Source: Takakia lepidozioides (lineage: Eukaryota > Streptophyta > Takakiopsida > Takakiales > Takakiaceae). Taken from it: a DNA stretch of 64,000 nucleotides. The stretch covers positions 41,992,042-42,056,041 of the forward strand of contig CM060734.1 in the NCBI GenBank assembly GCA_030704615.1. Reading direction: 5' to 3'. This document shows, in pieces, positions 1-12,522 of this stretch (positions within the stretch are counted from its first letter, which is position 1; every line of letters begins with the position of its first letter). The translations under genes were made by a program, and so were the position numbers. Under the pieces are notes generated by a model, which did no database searches, had not been told where the DNA came from, and was given only the letters and a program-made list of their open reading frames with translations.

Positions 1-290
1 GCCTCCATGGCCTGAGGTTACTTTTTCCTCTTTATCATGACTGATTGCTAGCATTCAAAAATCTATCAGAAGGTTTTATTGTACCCAAAACCAACCTCTT
101 GTACAAGTAATCAAACATACGTGTCCCTACCTGCTCAAAACATTCTACAAAACCACCTAATTATGGGGTCATACAGCACTCATGTAAATGTAATGGCCCA
201 GGTAGTTACTAAACTACTGCAAGCCTGCATGCCCAGATTATTATTCACAGCCTACTAAATCTTTCTCATTTCCAACCTGGGAAGGATTAA

Positions 291-306
291 GGGTTTAGGG
301 TTTAGG
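291..306 (+). repeat. Short TTTAGGG telomere-like tract
   Basis: Two and a bit units of the plant telomere repeat (GGGTTTAGGGTTTAGG). A similar short tract on the other strand lies at about 13036-13050. These are interstitial and too short to be a chromosome end. Confidence 0.6.
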
Positions 307-759
307 CTCTTTCCCAATAAAACCCCTCTATAGTGAAACCAGACCAAATTGAGCCAACTTTATGAATTAGCTCGGTTAACTTTGAGGGAAACATAACATG
401 GCTTCACTGGGTGAAATTACATCTGATTACTTTTTATTTAGGGTGGGTCCATATAATTAGTCACTAAAAAATTCGAACAGTACAAGTATCTCGAAGAAAT
501 CCGCTGATCATACCTGAACTGAATCTATCTTGTACTAGATGAATGAATCAACAAATTCGAGGGATGCTAGATCGTGAGCGGTGCTGCCACAAGATTTTGC
601 AAAAAGGTACTGTACGCAATTCCGCGGATGGCACCCATAACCACGGGCGGAATGTCCCTGTAGGCATGCTAATGACAAGGTTATATGAAGAGCACAGTTG
701 CCAAGGATCCAACCGATTGCTGCGATATTTGACAGTGGGCACAATGAAGGTGGTACAAT

Positions 760-1300
760 GGATGGGTAATTAGGGTTTTCTTAAGGGGTTCTTAGGGGGG
801 TTTTATTTCCCCGCAGATGCCATTGAAAGTGGTGTGCGGCGCCGCACACCACTTTCAGGGGATTTTTTTTGGGGGGGGTTTCAATGGTTTTTTAGGTTTT
901 TTTTAAGGGTTTTTAGGGTTTTCTTAGGGTTTTTTTTTAGTGTGCAGTGCCATTGAAAGAGGTGTGCGGTGCCGCACACCCCTTTTCAGGATTTTTTTAT
1001 TTTCTTTTTTGGGGTTTTGTTAGGGTTTTAAGGGTTTTTTTAGGTTTCTAAAGGATTTTTAGGGTTTTCTTAGGGTTTTTTTTAGTGTGCAGTGCTACTG
1101 AAAGAGGTGTGCGGTGCCGCACACCCCTTTTCAGGGGTTTTTTTTTTCATTTTTTGAAGTTGTTTTAGGTTTTTTAGGGGGTTTTTTTTTTTTTCCCTCG
1201 CAGATGCCACTGAAAGTGATATGCGGTGCCACACACCACCGCACACCACTTTCAAGGGATATTTTTTTTGTTTTTTTTGGCAATTGCCGCTGAAATTGGT
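760..1300. repeat. Array of GC-rich palindromes in T-rich, TTTAGGG-like spacers
   Basis: Four related hairpin cores lie in tandem at 824-857, about 954-986, about 1099-1131 and 1211-1254, with a degenerate fifth piece near 1281. The first is a perfect 34-bp palindrome with no loop (left half TGAAAGTGGTGTGCGGC). The second and third keep the 20-bp core GGTGTGCGGTGCCGCACACC at 961-980 and 1106-1125. Spacing is roughly 110-145 bp. The spacers are runs of T with AGGG pieces, close to plant telomere repeat. No coding sequence is seen. Confidence 0.8.
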
Positions 1301-4300
1301 GTCGTCTTGTAGCGTAGGTCAGCAGTTGACAGTCGTACCTATTCATTCAAGCCATGTGCTTTTCTTTCATTATGGGGTCTAATTTCATCATACTTTACAT
1401 GCCTATTCCCACGGTTATAGGTCCAGCGAAAATAGGTACTCTTTCTTCGCTCACCTTGACGTGGCCTGAGCGTGGGTTCACGCCGTAGCGTCGCTCAACA
1501 AATCCTCCTTCTCCTACAGTCGTAAAACCCTTTTGTAAAGTTACTCTACCTCAAGAACGTGTAGGGGTTTTGCTTTCTAACGTAGAGGCGTTGTTTGCTG
1601 TAGTGCCATCAACAACTCTCTCACGGTCTTTAGTGCTCATGTAGTAGACATCTCTAAAAGGTTTTGCACCATTGATTCTGCAATTTGGATATTTTGAAGT
1701 ATGAGAGGTAGGAAGAGTTAGTCAGTAGTGCACATACGGACTGAAAATGGATTTAGCTGCGGAAGTAGTTATCTATGACGGATTCCAGCTTAAAGTCTTC
1801 CTACAAGTTTTTAATGGAATTTTTTTTTTGCATCAATGAAAAGACCTTGAGCCACGAATTCATAATTTTTTTTTAATATTATCAGGTCTGTGGAAGTACA
1901 CTTGAAGATATTTCTCATCTCGTACCACAGAATGCCTAACATTTTGATACAAAATTTACAAGGATATTTGCATTTACGAATATGCATTCAATGACAATCC
2001 ACAATCTAGCTCCATAGTCCTGTTTTTCCTTATGTCTTTAAGCCACCAAAACATTTTCATGTTTGGATCATTGTTGGAATTGTTTTCAAACTATGTTGTT
2101 TCAATGCAAGGGTTTTCCCCTATTTCCGCGCTCATGCAGACCAACTTGACTGTAAAATTGTTTATCAAAAGATTTTTATGTTTGGATCATTGTTAAATTT
2201 TTTTTCAATGTTAATTTTGTTCAATGACACAAGCCTTGTCAGAAGCCACAAGCCACACAAGTCTTACAAATCCTGCAACGAGGACTTACCTCCGCACTCC
2301 CCTTGCACCCGCATGGGTTGTTGAGGCTTCCACGGGCGTCTAGTGCCAAGCAGATGCGACATTGACCCATTGCGGGATCCATGGCAAGCCCTCGCAAACA
2401 GGGCCTTACGCGAGGAGGAGGACGATGATGGATAATGTGTCAAAATTTGAAGATTCGCCTCAAATTGCGAGGAAGCCAAGATATTTGCAATTTGTCGCTA
2501 GATGCGCAATCAATTCTCTCTTTCTTCGACCATGCCAATGTGTGGTTGATGCGCATGTATGTTGGATTCCGGGTTGCAGGCGGCCATAAAAGACTATATG
2601 AGTTTGCTGGATGACAACTCCAAATGGAACGTGGGCCCCTATCTCGGAGCATCCCATATATCTCGTGAGGCTTTTGAACAGTGGCAATATGATCAAGAAA
2701 GTCACTGGAGATTAAGCTGGGAGGAGCAGTTTCAGATGGAGTTGTTCCAGCTTGGCATCGAAGAAATGTTCGACATAGCAACTGACGTGACTACTCATCT
2801 GACATCAGGGATTAAAGAACCTGATGCGGCATCTTTCCTTTGAATACGCCACCCGAAAGATGTCCTGCTGTGGTAGTGGAAATTGCCTACCAAAATGAAT
2901 CGAGGAAAGCACTTCTTAAAGAACTCAAAACTTGGACCGCTGGAGCCAACTTTGCAATTGACATTCTGCTTCACGAGAACAAAAGAACCAGGGGTCTCAA
3001 TATGGTGTGTTTCACTAGAAAGTTTGGAGCAAGAAGAACCAAGTCAAAAGACTTTTCCGAGCATCGTTGTAGCGGTCCTCACACCAGTTTATTGAAGATA
3101 CCCATTGAAGCCTATATATGTTTCAGATGTTGTGCCAGCCTTTGTGGCTGGCGAGTCCATTACCATCGATCTATGGAAATTACAACAGAAGGTACTGCAA
3201 CTAAGCATCTAGCCAAGACCCACGTCAGGAGAGGCGAGGATAGAGTGAGCCTTTCGAGGACAAATGGTAGTGCTAGTGCAAATAGGTGGAGAACTTTCTG
3301 CAGTCTAAGGCCCAGTAAGTAAATTGTTGGCAAGCTCATGTCTTACCTTCCATTCGACACTGGGTATTGCAGAGATGTGTGCTTCTGCTCTTTGACATTG
3401 TGTGTGTACGATCAAGAAGCATGGTCACGGCTCTAAAGATTTTAAAGAGTGGACGAAAGAGCTTTTTGATACATTACAGCTGGATGAGTGAAAGCATTTA
3501 AGAACTTCTGGATAATCGTAAATCCATAAATGACAACTGTAAATTGGCTATCAATAGGCAAACTCTACATGTATGAAATCTATTTATTACGAAAGAAGAT
3601 ATGTACCTTCTAAATGAAACTTTGCGGCAGAAGTAGCTTGAGGTCTCTGAAGTGGTCAATGACCACACATTGGTTTGGAAGAGAATATCGGAGGTCGGAA
3701 AAGAGTCTGATGTCGCTACCTCGAGTGAATGGACGGTACGGGTTCGTGCCTAAGAGACAGTGACACTGGCTTCATGAGTAATTTATAGACGTTAGGGCTC
3801 TTCATCAGAATTGTCTGCTTGCAGATGAGGTGCGTGGAGGCAGAGATGGCGAGGAAGAAAGCTCTCTCAAAACTAGGGCGACAAGACATGGAGATGTGGA
3901 GAATACGGTGTAATCCATCACAAAGGGTTTTAATTATGTAAATGAGAGCATCTATGGTTAACTGGAGTTTTGGGATGAACTCATGCTCCCATGCCGATTG
4001 CAAATGGATCTTGTCTTCCTGGTCACAAATGATGGAAAATGTTTTCAAATGGTAAACATGTCAAACAACCGCATCAGATCTGAGTCATGAATATTTAAAG
4101 AACTACTTGTTGTCTAAGGGAAGAGAGCTCAACTACCGGATAATCTTGAAGAGTCATGCCCATGGTCTTCAAACCTGTTTAAATGATAAGTTTAAAAGTT
4201 AATAACGTGACTTCATTGAAAACAACATTATACACTATATCCTTCACTTAATAACTTATGTCCTTAAAAGTACTGGTACAAGATCAATGTTGACAACTGA

Positions 4301-5990
4301 GAAGTAGTAACGTAATAATGCCTTACTACTTACTAGATACTCACCACCATGAGCACAAGTAAGTCGTCATCCCGGAAGAATTGCTTTCCATCGCCATCAT
4401 TTTCTTCTATCATGTTTATACTCCACTTCAAGACTTATGCTGCATAGATAATGAGGTCTTTCTTGCTCCACTCCCATCCGAGGTCTTTAAATTCCTTGAG
4501 GTCTGCTTTCACCTCCATAAGCATGGCATGCATCTTCTTCTTCATTGAGGACCACAAAGATACCAATGGAGGCATCAAAGAGGGGAACCCCTCGAGATGA
4601 AGCTCTGCCGAAAAATACATAGCTTTAGATCAACATACAAGCATATAACTCATAATTCAACAACCATACAGACACACATACAAGCATCAATACAATTTAC
4701 AAAGCAACAACAAAATATAAGAAGACTCGTACCTAGAGGATGTTCCTGCCTAGAAGAGCTCTCCATCGTAGCTTCCCCAACAAGAGCAGGGAGTAAATTA
4801 TGTGAGATTCAAAGTTGTATAATGACGTGAAAAGATATCTGCTATGTCTTTTAGAGTTGACGACAAAAAAATAAAACATTAAATTGAACATATGAGTTGA
4901 TAGTTGAAAACGAGATGGTTTTGGTGTTGCATTGTCGTTGTTCAAAACAATGTGATTTTGTCGTCGATCCATTTTTTGGTGGCATGTTGTGATTTCAGAG
5001 AAGATTTTATTGATGTGCCAATTTTTTGAAAGTGAATGAGATTGAGTATTTGAAATCGATTTACTAAAATGAAGTTGGATGTTTGTTTGTTTGTGTTTTA
5101 TTTTATTTTAAAGGAAATGCGATAGAGCCTTTTTAATCAAATTAGGAAATGAGGAAAAAGTAACCTCGTGGGGCCATAAGACAATACAATCTACAGTGCT
5201 CTGGGAGGTTCCCCCCGATTGTTTGTTTAGTTACAAAGAATGTGTGGTACATGAATGAACTAATGTTAAAGAATAGTGTAAACATGAACAAAATGAGCAA
5301 ACAATGTAATGTGATTCAGTCTCGGAGATTGGAATTTGGTAAAAGAGTTAAACCTTAATACTAATACTTCTGTATATACAATCATATATTGAAAAAACCA
5401 ATTTATTTTTTCCATGAATTAATTGAGTAGTAATATATCCAATCATTGTTCCAGGAAAGCCCACTTTGCTTTTTTTCACGAATTTCCAGCTACCAAAAAT
5501 ACTTGAAATTCCATATCTCCCACACCGCAGGTCCAAAAATCATGAGACCTGCAAGCCGGTGCACCCCTCCTCATCGAGGGCTTTCCAACGGTACCAAGCA
5601 CCAGGGCTGGGCCCGCGGTTTGGGATATCTCAACGCTACAAAACAAAATAATACAAAACAAGCAAGCGGCTAGTCGCGTAATGGCTCCACCCTAATTACA
5701 GAATTGAAATGCTAGTACTAGCGATCTTGATTTTCTTGAAATCAAAATAATAAATATTTAAAACATAAAATGGGAACCTTCAGCATTGACATCCCTGAGG
5801 ATAATAAGAGAAAATGAATATACTAGAATTGAAGGGATAAGTCTGAAGGGAACTCAATGTAATAGAACCGAAGGGATAATTCTGAAGGGAACTCAGCTCT
5901 TGGGGTTTAGATCCTGCTACGATGTGGGGTGTGGTATGTTTCTTTTCCCGTTTCTTTGTGCGGTGTCCATTGAGCCTTGTACTTGGCGCC
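1301..5990. other. Gene-poor stretch with relic open frames only
   Basis: I see no recognisable gene. Open frames at 2559-2843 (+, 94 codons), 2840-3322 (+, 160 codons) and 3716-4048 (-, 110 codons) are longer than their surroundings, but match no family I know and are not joined by convincing splice sites. They may be decayed pieces of the element suggested for 14-5167. The rest is AT-rich sequence without features. Confidence 0.4.
5663..5694 (+). repeat. Dispersed 32-bp repeat, copy 1
   Basis: A 32-bp stretch starting CAAGCGGCTAGTCGCGTAAT is identical to 17829-17860, 12 kb away. Homology stops abruptly on both sides apart from a few A residues upstream. It could be the end of a mobile element or a tRNA-like or SINE fragment; no tRNA fold is evident to me. 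Confidence 0.75.
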
Positions 5991-6100
5991 TCATGGCGAG
6001 GTTATTTTGAAAGAGGTTATTTTTTCCTCTCACTATTATGAAGGGGGCCTGATTTGTGAGCTGTTTACATGAAGGTTGGGTCTTTTTTCTCTTTCTTTCA

Positions 6101-6626
6101 GGGCAGCTTAAAAATGACGACAATGACAATTTTTTAAATTCAGTTGTTTGTTTTTTTCGTTTTTCATTTTGTTTGGGCAGCTTACAAAATGACAACGATG
6201 ACGTGGTGATGATGACGATTTTGAAAATTAAGTTTTTTTATTTAATTTAATTTTACTTTTTTATTTTTTTGAAATGGATTTTATTTTATTTTTGCGTTTC
6301 TTTTTTTTGGCAGCTTAAAAATGACGACGATGACGTGTTTGGCGATGACGTGACGATGACATGGCAAGGGAGGAGGAGGTGTAAGACGATGACGTGTATG
6401 GCGATGATGTGGTGACGATGACAGGGCGGAGGAGGTGTAAGACAATGATGTGTTTGGTGATGACGTGGTCACGATGACATGGCAAGGGAGGAGGAGGTGT
6501 AAGACGATGACGTGTTTGGCGATGATGTGGTGACGATGACATGGCAAGGGAGGAGGAGGTGTAAGACGATGACGTGTTTGGCGATGACGTGGTGACGATG
6601 ACATGGCAAGGGAGGAGGAGGTGTAA
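6101..6626 (+). repeat. GATGACG minisatellite, about 62-bp unit, five copies
   Basis: Three copies of a lead motif (GGCAGCTTAAAAATGACGA type) lie at 6101, 6175 and 6309. From 6326 the sequence settles into five tandem units starting at about 6326, 6385, 6441, 6503 and 6565, each 56-62 bp and each ending GGGAGGAGGAGGTGTAA or a variant. Each unit carries several TGACG/ACGT cores, the kind bound by bZIP factors. The array ends about 350 bp upstream of the POLD4 start. The opposite strand is open for 148 codons, but that frame is only a translation of the repeat. Confidence 0.85.
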
Positions 6627-6976
6627 TAGTTGGTAATTATCAGGTGTTTGAGTGCAACGGCTACAAATTTTGAACGGGTTGAGGCGTCAGCTTCACGCTC
6701 CCAAATCGCGGGTCGGGCTGGGTTCACCGGGCCGGGCTGTTACGTAACCCGCCCCGTCTTCTTCGTCCTCTCTCTTCCTCATCTCGCGTGTCTGATTGTT
6801 TATCTCCTCACGGGCTTTCTACCTCTGGCCAGTTAGCGCTGGCATTCGCGTGTTCACTTGGCCGTTCATTTGCATCAACTCTTCAAGGGTCAGGTGCCTC
6901 GTGTCACAGTGTCTTGTGTCAAAGTGTCTTTTGCTCCAGGGTTGAGGAGGTCCCGTTTGGTATTTTTTCCGCAGAG

Positions 6977-8096
6977 ATGGCGACGCCAAAGATGGATGAA
7001 GTGTATCCAAAGCGCAAGAACCCCACAATCGGGGGAAAGGTCAGTAAGGCCCAACCACGAGATACGAAGAAAAGCAGGGAAACAATGGCCGGCATGTTTG
7101 AAGATGCTAGCACCGTGAGAGGAAGCGTTGGAGGAGCTTCTGCCCAGCCCGCTTCTCTCCTATCAGCTCGACGTACAGGTATGGACGATAATCCTCCTGC
7201 CTTGATTAACCTTTAAAAGAACAGTTTCTTTCTCGCTACCCCTCACTGCAAAATGATGGCGGTGCAACCAAACCCCCTTGTTCCAGGGCTAAAGTAGCAG
7301 CGTTGGAATGAACAAATGTATATGTACGACTCCCGTATACATCCTTGATAGGATTACGAATTCCTTCGAAGGGCTGGTCTGAAACTCCAGGATCACAAGG
7401 ATGACAGAAGAACTGAGACTTAAAGGCTTTGGCCATGTGTAGGCTCAACCCTCTAAGAAGTGCTGAGTGATCCTTCGGACCCATCATCCCAACGCACTTA
7501 ACCTGGAACCAGGCCACATTTAGGTCTTAGATATGAAGGAAGGCTAATTATGGTGGACCATGTAAATAACCATTTGCTAATGAGGGTCTAAGTTTGGTAT
7601 CTCACTTGGAGAATGTTGCATCATATTTAATCTGTTATCAATCAATGTCTCCATGGTAAAGGTCTCTGGTTACCGCATCTGTTTTAAGCTAAAAGTCTAC
7701 TGCTTTTGGTTTAATTGCAACAGCATGCCATTCTTTGACTTGGTACACATGCGTTGAGGTAGAAGGAAACCATCAAATTATCTTATGAGTACATCTCTCT
7801 CCTGGTTTTTTCTATTGTCCAAAGGAGCCCAGTGGAAAAATTTGTCTCCTTTCTTTCTCTATCAGTCTCCCATGTGGCTTGGTTGGGGATGGTGGTGTGC
7901 AGATGAGCATGATGATGTGGAGGAAATTCTGAGGCAATTTGATATGAACATGGCCTATGGCCCATGCTTAGGGATGACCCGACTGGACCGGTGGGAGCGG
8001 GCTCAAAGGATTGGATTAAATCCGCCTCAGGATGTAAAAGATTTGTTGGAAATTCTGGGGAGTAAATCTACTTGCTTATGGGATGGGCGAGTCTAG
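6977..8096 (+). CDS. POLD4: DNA polymerase delta small subunit 4 (POLD4 family)
   Basis: Two exons, 6977-7178 and 7903-8096, encode 131 residues. The intron is GT-AG and the split codon (G + AT) keeps frame. The N-terminal part is basic and poorly conserved, with a KRK cluster near residue 15. The C-terminal exon carries the family signature: an acidic stretch (DEHDDVEEILRQFDMN), then YGPCLGMTRLDRWERA and GLNPP, ending in CLWDGRV. The family's fourth subunit stabilises the replicative polymerase delta holoenzyme and acts in the nucleus. The ATG at 6977 is chosen because it opens a lysine-rich start typical of the family. An in-frame ATG lies upstream at 6788, but its extension looks like leader sequence. 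A perfect 10-bp palindrome (GTTACGTAAC, 6739-6748) lies in the upstream region. Length and signature agree with plant homologues. Confidence 0.9.
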
Positions 8097-8988
8097 GAAT
8101 CTTGGGTGTTAATATCATGGACAAAATCTCAAAACATCCACATGCATGGATATGTGCAGGTGGAGTAAGAGTAGACAGATGTGTTTGACAATGGTTTTGT
8201 GCAGAAAGATGCCCGAATCCTCATGCAGTTGTTTCTGACGCACTAAGGCTGTGAAAGTGAAACGGCCATGTTGTATTTAACAACATAGATGCTCAAATGT
8301 TGCTCTGGATTCAAGCTGGAAGGAATTTAATTTCCATTCCATTTGATTCATCTACTGGAGCCTTCTTTCTTTGCAGACAAAGCTCTTTCAAGCTGTAAAT
8401 ATTTGAATAAAAATTAGCCATTATGCTGTCACGCAGGCATCTGTTTCCTTAAAGAAGAATCACCTTTCCATGGGTGCATTTTCCCAGCCTTACAATGACT
8501 TTACAGAGAATAGAGGGATGGTGATCAATGAGTTGATTCCAGCTTTGAAAAGCCTACCCATCTTCCAAAGATGCGGTCTCTACATCTTCTGATCAAGGTT
8601 GCAAGATGTAAATCACAGCCCATGATTGAGGCAGGATGGAGGTTATTTGTGTGACATCAATCTCTTGAATTTTTGTACTTCAACACATTTTGAGGATACT
8701 CTGACTATTGTAATTTTTGTTAGTTGTCCTGCAAGTTGGACAAATGCATGCCAGCAGTAATTCAAGTCACAGCTGCAGCTCTCTGAAGTTGGGTGCTGCA
8801 AAACAATGGACGTCTGCAGAAAACTGTTGGACAGATAGTAACTCCATAACATGTATCAAACTCCTCCATCTTAGGTCATCAATGACTTCAAATGGAAGGT
8901 AGTTAGTGTAATGTTTTATGTTTTACTTAATGTAATGCAGCTGGTTGGTGCCTCTGATCAGAATTGTTGCTTGCTGCACTTACCATCA
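8097..8988. other. Convergent intergenic region between POLD4 and PPR gene 1
   Basis: No gene is seen. It must hold the 3' ends of both neighbours, which face each other. A short open frame at 8911-9141 overlaps the end of the PPR gene on the other strand and is a shadow of it. Confidence 0.6.
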
Positions 8989-11900
8989 TCACCAGTAATC
9001 GCCACAAGAACATATGCCATTCTTGAAGTGATGAAAGCGGCTGAGATCCCTCGCGACAATTTCTCGATCGAAAATTTTGGAGATGAACTTAGTGGCAGTA
9101 TGGCAGTCACCACATACCCGAAGATTTTTTATTATGCGTAAGGGTGTTCCAGGGGGGGTGCTGATGAGCCCGAAAGCAATAGCCAGTTTTTCACTGTGGT
9201 GGGAGAGGGACTGTTCCTTCTGCTGCTGATCCACATCATGCAGTACAAAGCGCGTGTCAGGCACATATCCTGTCTCCTTCATCTGCCTGGTCAATTTCTT
9301 CAGCTCAGCATAAATCTCATCTGTTTGTGGATGTGATCTATCTCCGACCACAAATGTATGCAACCTATTGTTGACCTCAATCCAGCTGCACCCTGGTTCC
9401 TTTCTCAAACCCCTGTCTTCCATCAATTTTCTCATCTTTGCTACATCGTCCCACCTGCCAGCTGCAGCATAGATGTTTGATAGCAACACATACATTGCAG
9501 CATCATGAGGTTCAAACTTGAGAATACATTGTGCCACACGTTCAGCTAGCTCCACATTGCTATGAAAACTGCAGGCACCAAGCAAGATCCCCCAAACCAA
9601 AAAACCTGCTTTGAATGGCAGTTTTTTAATGAAGTCTTCTGCCTCTTCTAAGTGCCCTGCACGACCAAGAATGTCAACCATGCAGCCATAGTGCCTTTCT
9701 GTTGGTGTGATGGCATGATCGTCACTCATGGAATGGAAGTAGTGCCACCCTTCATCAAGCAGGCCCCCATGGCTGCAAGCAGAAAGGACACTAATGAATG
9801 TGACCTCATTTGGGTCCATCTCTTCCTGCTGCATCTGCTCAAAGAGTTGGAGGGCCTCCTTGCCACGCCCATCCTGACCATATCCTTTAATCATTGCACT
9901 CCATGTTACCACATCTCGTCTGAGCATGTTGTCGAACAGTTGATGTGCATCAATCACACTCCCACATTTGGCATACATGTCAACAAGGGCATTCCCCACA
10001 CTGACATCTGCCTGAAATCCAGCTTTGATGACTAGGGCATGAATGCGCCTGCCCTCTTCCAAAACCGCTTGACTGGCACAAGCATTGATGATACTAATGA
10101 AGGTGACCTCATCTGGCATCAGGCCTTCTTGTTGCATTCGCCAAAAAAGTCCAATTGCCTCCTTGCCATGATCATGCTGAGTAAATCCCGAAATCATTGC
10201 ATTCCATGAGACCACGTCTCGTGTAGGCATCCCATTAAACACACGACATGCATCCACCACACTTCCACACCTCGCATACATGCTAACAAGGGCGTTTGTC
10301 AGAGAGAGATCTGGCTCAAATCCAGCTTTGACGATATACGCATGGATCCATTTACCCTTTTTGAGAGCTGCTGGACTGGAACATGCATTGAGAATGCTTA
10401 TGAAGGTGACATCATCTGGCGTCACCCCCTCTTGTTGCATTTGCTGAAAAAGTTCAAAAGCCTCCTCAGTATGCCCATGCTGGGTGAATCCTGCAATCAT
10501 TGCGCTCCACACCACCACATTTTGTTTAGGCATTTTGGAAAACACAAGCTGGGCATCCACCACCTTTCCACACCTGGAATACATGCCGATAAGAGCAATA
10601 CCCAAAGGCACATCAGGCTCGATTCCGGCTTTGACAATGAGGGCATGAACTTGCCTACCCTGTTCCAAAGCAGCTGGGCTTGTACATGCGTTGAGGATGC
10701 TGGTGAAGGTGACCATGTCTGGCTTCACACCTTCTTGTAGCATTTGCCAATACAGTTTAAAAGCCTCCTCACTATGACCATGCTGAGCATATCCAGCAAT
10801 TATTGCAGTCCATGAGACCACATCGCGTTGAAACATTTTGTCAAAGACTTGACGTGAGTCCACCACCCTACCGCACCTAGCATACATGCTAATAAGAGCA
10901 GCCCCCACACGGACATCTGTTTCAATTCCAGCGTTGATGATCTGGACATGGACCTGCCTTCCCTGCTTCAGAGCTGCTTGGCTGGTACATGCCATGAGGA
11001 TAGCAGTGAAGGTGACCATGTCTGGCTTCACATCTTCTAGTTGCATTTGCCAATAGAGCTCAAATGCTACCTCACTGTACCCTTGCCGCGCATATGCTGC
11101 AATCATTGCATTCCATGACACCACATCCCGCTTAAACATCCTGTCAAACACTTGGCGCGCATCATCCATGGCACCACACCGAGCATACATGCTGATCAGG
11201 GAGTTGCCTAAAGGAATATGTGACTCAAAGCCACACTTGATGATGTGGGCATGGATCTGCTTCCCCTTTGCCAGAGCTGCCTGGCTGGCACATCCGCTGA
11301 GGATGCTACTGAAGGTAGCTTTGTCTGGCTTCACATCTACTATTTGCATTTGCTGAAAGAGCTCAAAAGCCTCCTGAACGTGTCCCTGCTGAATGTATCC
11401 TGCAATCATGGCATTCCATGAGACCACATCTTGTTTGGACATTCTGTCAAAAACTTGCCGCGCATCCACCAAACTTGAGCACTTGGCATACATGCTGACA
11501 AGGGTATTCCCTACCCGCACATGTGACTCTAATCCAGCTTTGATGATTTCAGTATGGATCCGCTTCCCATGTTCCAGACCTTCCGTGGCACACGCATTCA
11601 GGATGCTCATGAAGGTTACTTTGTCGGGCTTCACACCTTCCTGCTTCATTTGATGGAAGAGCTGCAATGCCTCATGACCGTGCCCTTGCTGAGTGTACCC
11701 TGCAATCATTGCAGTCCATGCGACCACATTTCGTTTAGGCATTTTCTCGAAAACTTTGCGCGCATCCACTAAACTTCCGCACTTGGCATACATGTTAACT
11801 AGACAAGTCGAAATACTGACATCTGACTCAAATCCTGCTTTAATGATGTCCGCATGGACCCACTTGCCCTCTTCGAGAGCTGCTGGTCTGGTACATGCTT

Positions 11901-12522
11901 TCAGGATGCTGAGGAAGGTTACCTTGTCAGGCCTCACACCCTCCCACTGCATTTGCCGAAAAAGATCCAGTGCCACCACTCCCTGCCCTTGCTGAGTATA
12001 CGCATCAATCGTTGCTGTCCACGAGACTACATCTCGTTGAGGCATTTTGTCGAGCACTTGGTGCGCATCCTCAACACTCCCGCACTTGGCGTACATACCG
12101 ATGAGCGTGTTACCTAAGAAGATATCTGCCACAAAACCAGATTTGACGATGTGGGCATGAACCTGCTTGCCAGTCTCCAGTGATTTTATGTTTGAACACC
12201 CCCTCAACAGACATGCATAGATATTGGAATCGGCCAGAATGCCTCCTTGCTCCATATAATTCAAAACTTGTACACTCTCCTGTAATCGTCCCTCCTTACA
12301 CATTTTGAGACAGAGATCCTTGTGGCCTCCTTCAACCTTATATTCATTTCTCCGCCCTCCGCCTAAAGTAGTGGCGATGATGACCTTACTGACATGTACA
12401 CCATTGGCTCCACCCTGCTGCGGCACCAAAATCTGCATCTTGTGCACCGGTCTCTGATTCCACAGTTGAAACCCAGGCACTCCAACACGGGTATCCTTCT
12501 TAGGACACCCAAAAGGATTCAT
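8989..12522 (-). CDS. PPR protein, PLS class with E and DYW domains, eight P-L-S triplets
   Basis: One exon of 1177 codons. After a short N-terminal region there are eight roughly 101-residue P-L-S triplets, each marked by a motif like [13 protein letters not shown] and by GKQVHAHI. E1/E2 motifs follow ([12 protein letters not shown]), then PGCSWIEV, then the DYW deaminase-type domain with [12 protein letters not shown] and the zinc site CGDCH, ending in the tripeptide DYW. The HxE...CxxC residues expected for a C-to-U deaminase are present. Such proteins bind organelle RNA and direct C-to-U editing in plastids or mitochondria; which organelle is not clear from the sequence. It is paralogous to the divergent gene at 13392, with similarity starting close to the N-terminus ([13 protein letters not shown] against PKKRTCRVEMAGFQ). 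The first ATG of the frame is taken as the start. Confidence 0.95.
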   Translation of the reverse strand: MNPFGCPKKDTRVGVPGFQLWNQRPVHKMQILVPQQGGANGVHVSKVIIATTLGGGRRNEYKVEGGHKDLCLKMCKEGRLQESVQVLNYMEQGGILADSNIYACLLRGCSNIKSLETGKQVHAHIVKSGFVADIFLGNTLIGMYAKCGSVEDAHQVLDKMPQRDVVSWTATIDAYTQQGQGVVALDLFRQMQWEGVRPDKVTFLSILKACTRPAALEEGKWVHADIIKAGFESDVSISTCLVNMYAKCGSLVDARKVFEKMPKRNVVAWTAMIAGYTQQGHGHEALQLFHQMKQEGVKPDKVTFMSILNACATEGLEHGKRIHTEIIKAGLESHVRVGNTLVSMYAKCSSLVDARQVFDRMSKQDVVSWNAMIAGYIQQGHVQEAFELFQQMQIVDVKPDKATFSSILSGCASQAALAKGKQIHAHIIKCGFESHIPLGNSLISMYARCGAMDDARQVFDRMFKRDVVSWNAMIAAYARQGYSEVAFELYWQMQLEDVKPDMVTFTAILMACTSQAALKQGRQVHVQIINAGIETDVRVGAALISMYARCGRVVDSRQVFDKMFQRDVVSWTAIIAGYAQHGHSEEAFKLYWQMLQEGVKPDMVTFTSILNACTSPAALEQGRQVHALIVKAGIEPDVPLGIALIGMYSRCGKVVDAQLVFSKMPKQNVVVWSAMIAGFTQHGHTEEAFELFQQMQQEGVTPDDVTFISILNACSSPAALKKGKWIHAYIVKAGFEPDLSLTNALVSMYARCGSVVDACRVFNGMPTRDVVSWNAMISGFTQHDHGKEAIGLFWRMQQEGLMPDEVTFISIINACASQAVLEEGRRIHALVIKAGFQADVSVGNALVDMYAKCGSVIDAHQLFDNMLRRDVVTWSAMIKGYGQDGRGKEALQLFEQMQQEEMDPNEVTFISVLSACSHGGLLDEGWHYFHSMSDDHAITPTERHYGCMVDILGRAGHLEEAEDFIKKLPFKAGFLVWGILLGACSFHSNVELAERVAQCILKFEPHDAAMYVLLSNIYAAAGRWDDVAKMRKLMEDRGLRKEPGCSWIEVNNRLHTFVVGDRSHPQTDEIYAELKKLTRQMKETGYVPDTRFVLHDVDQQQKEQSLSHHSEKLAIAFGLISTPPGTPLRIIKNLRVCGDCHTATKFISKIFDREIVARDLSRFHHFKNGICSCGDYW

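Larger units (their letters stand above)
14..5167. mobile_element. Candidate decayed DNA element bounded by a 17-bp inverted repeat
   Basis: GAGGTTACTTTTTCCTC at 14-30 recurs exactly, in reverse complement, at 5151-5167. Outside each arm there is also an ATGGCC tract (7-12 on the left; reverse complement near 5173-5178 on the right), so the likeness extends beyond 17 bp. A one-mismatch copy lies at 6013-6029, preceded by a second partial copy at about 5991-6007. This arrangement suits terminal inverted repeats of a DNA transposon of about 5.2 kb. I recognise no transposase inside. The left end is almost at the window edge, so target-site duplications cannot be judged. It may be several nested short elements instead. 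Confidence 0.35.

Noticed and set aside
2559-3322. Two consecutive plus-strand frames as a possible gene
   Set aside because: They are in different frames, have no splice junction I can support, and resemble nothing I know; kept only as a note in the gene-poor stretch.
6281-6727. 148-codon minus-strand frame rich in His, Arg and Pro
   Set aside because: It is the translation of the GATGACG minisatellite; unit lengths that are not all multiples of three only happen to stay open.
7236-7517. 93-codon minus-strand frame in the POLD4 intron
   Set aside because: It might be a retroelement scrap, but I could not match any motif and it lies wholly inside the intron.
9652-12117. Several plus-strand frames of 72-132 codons opposite PPR gene 1, and minus-strand ones opposite PPR gene 2
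   Set aside because: They repeat with the PPR period and are shadows of the biased PPR codons on the other strand.
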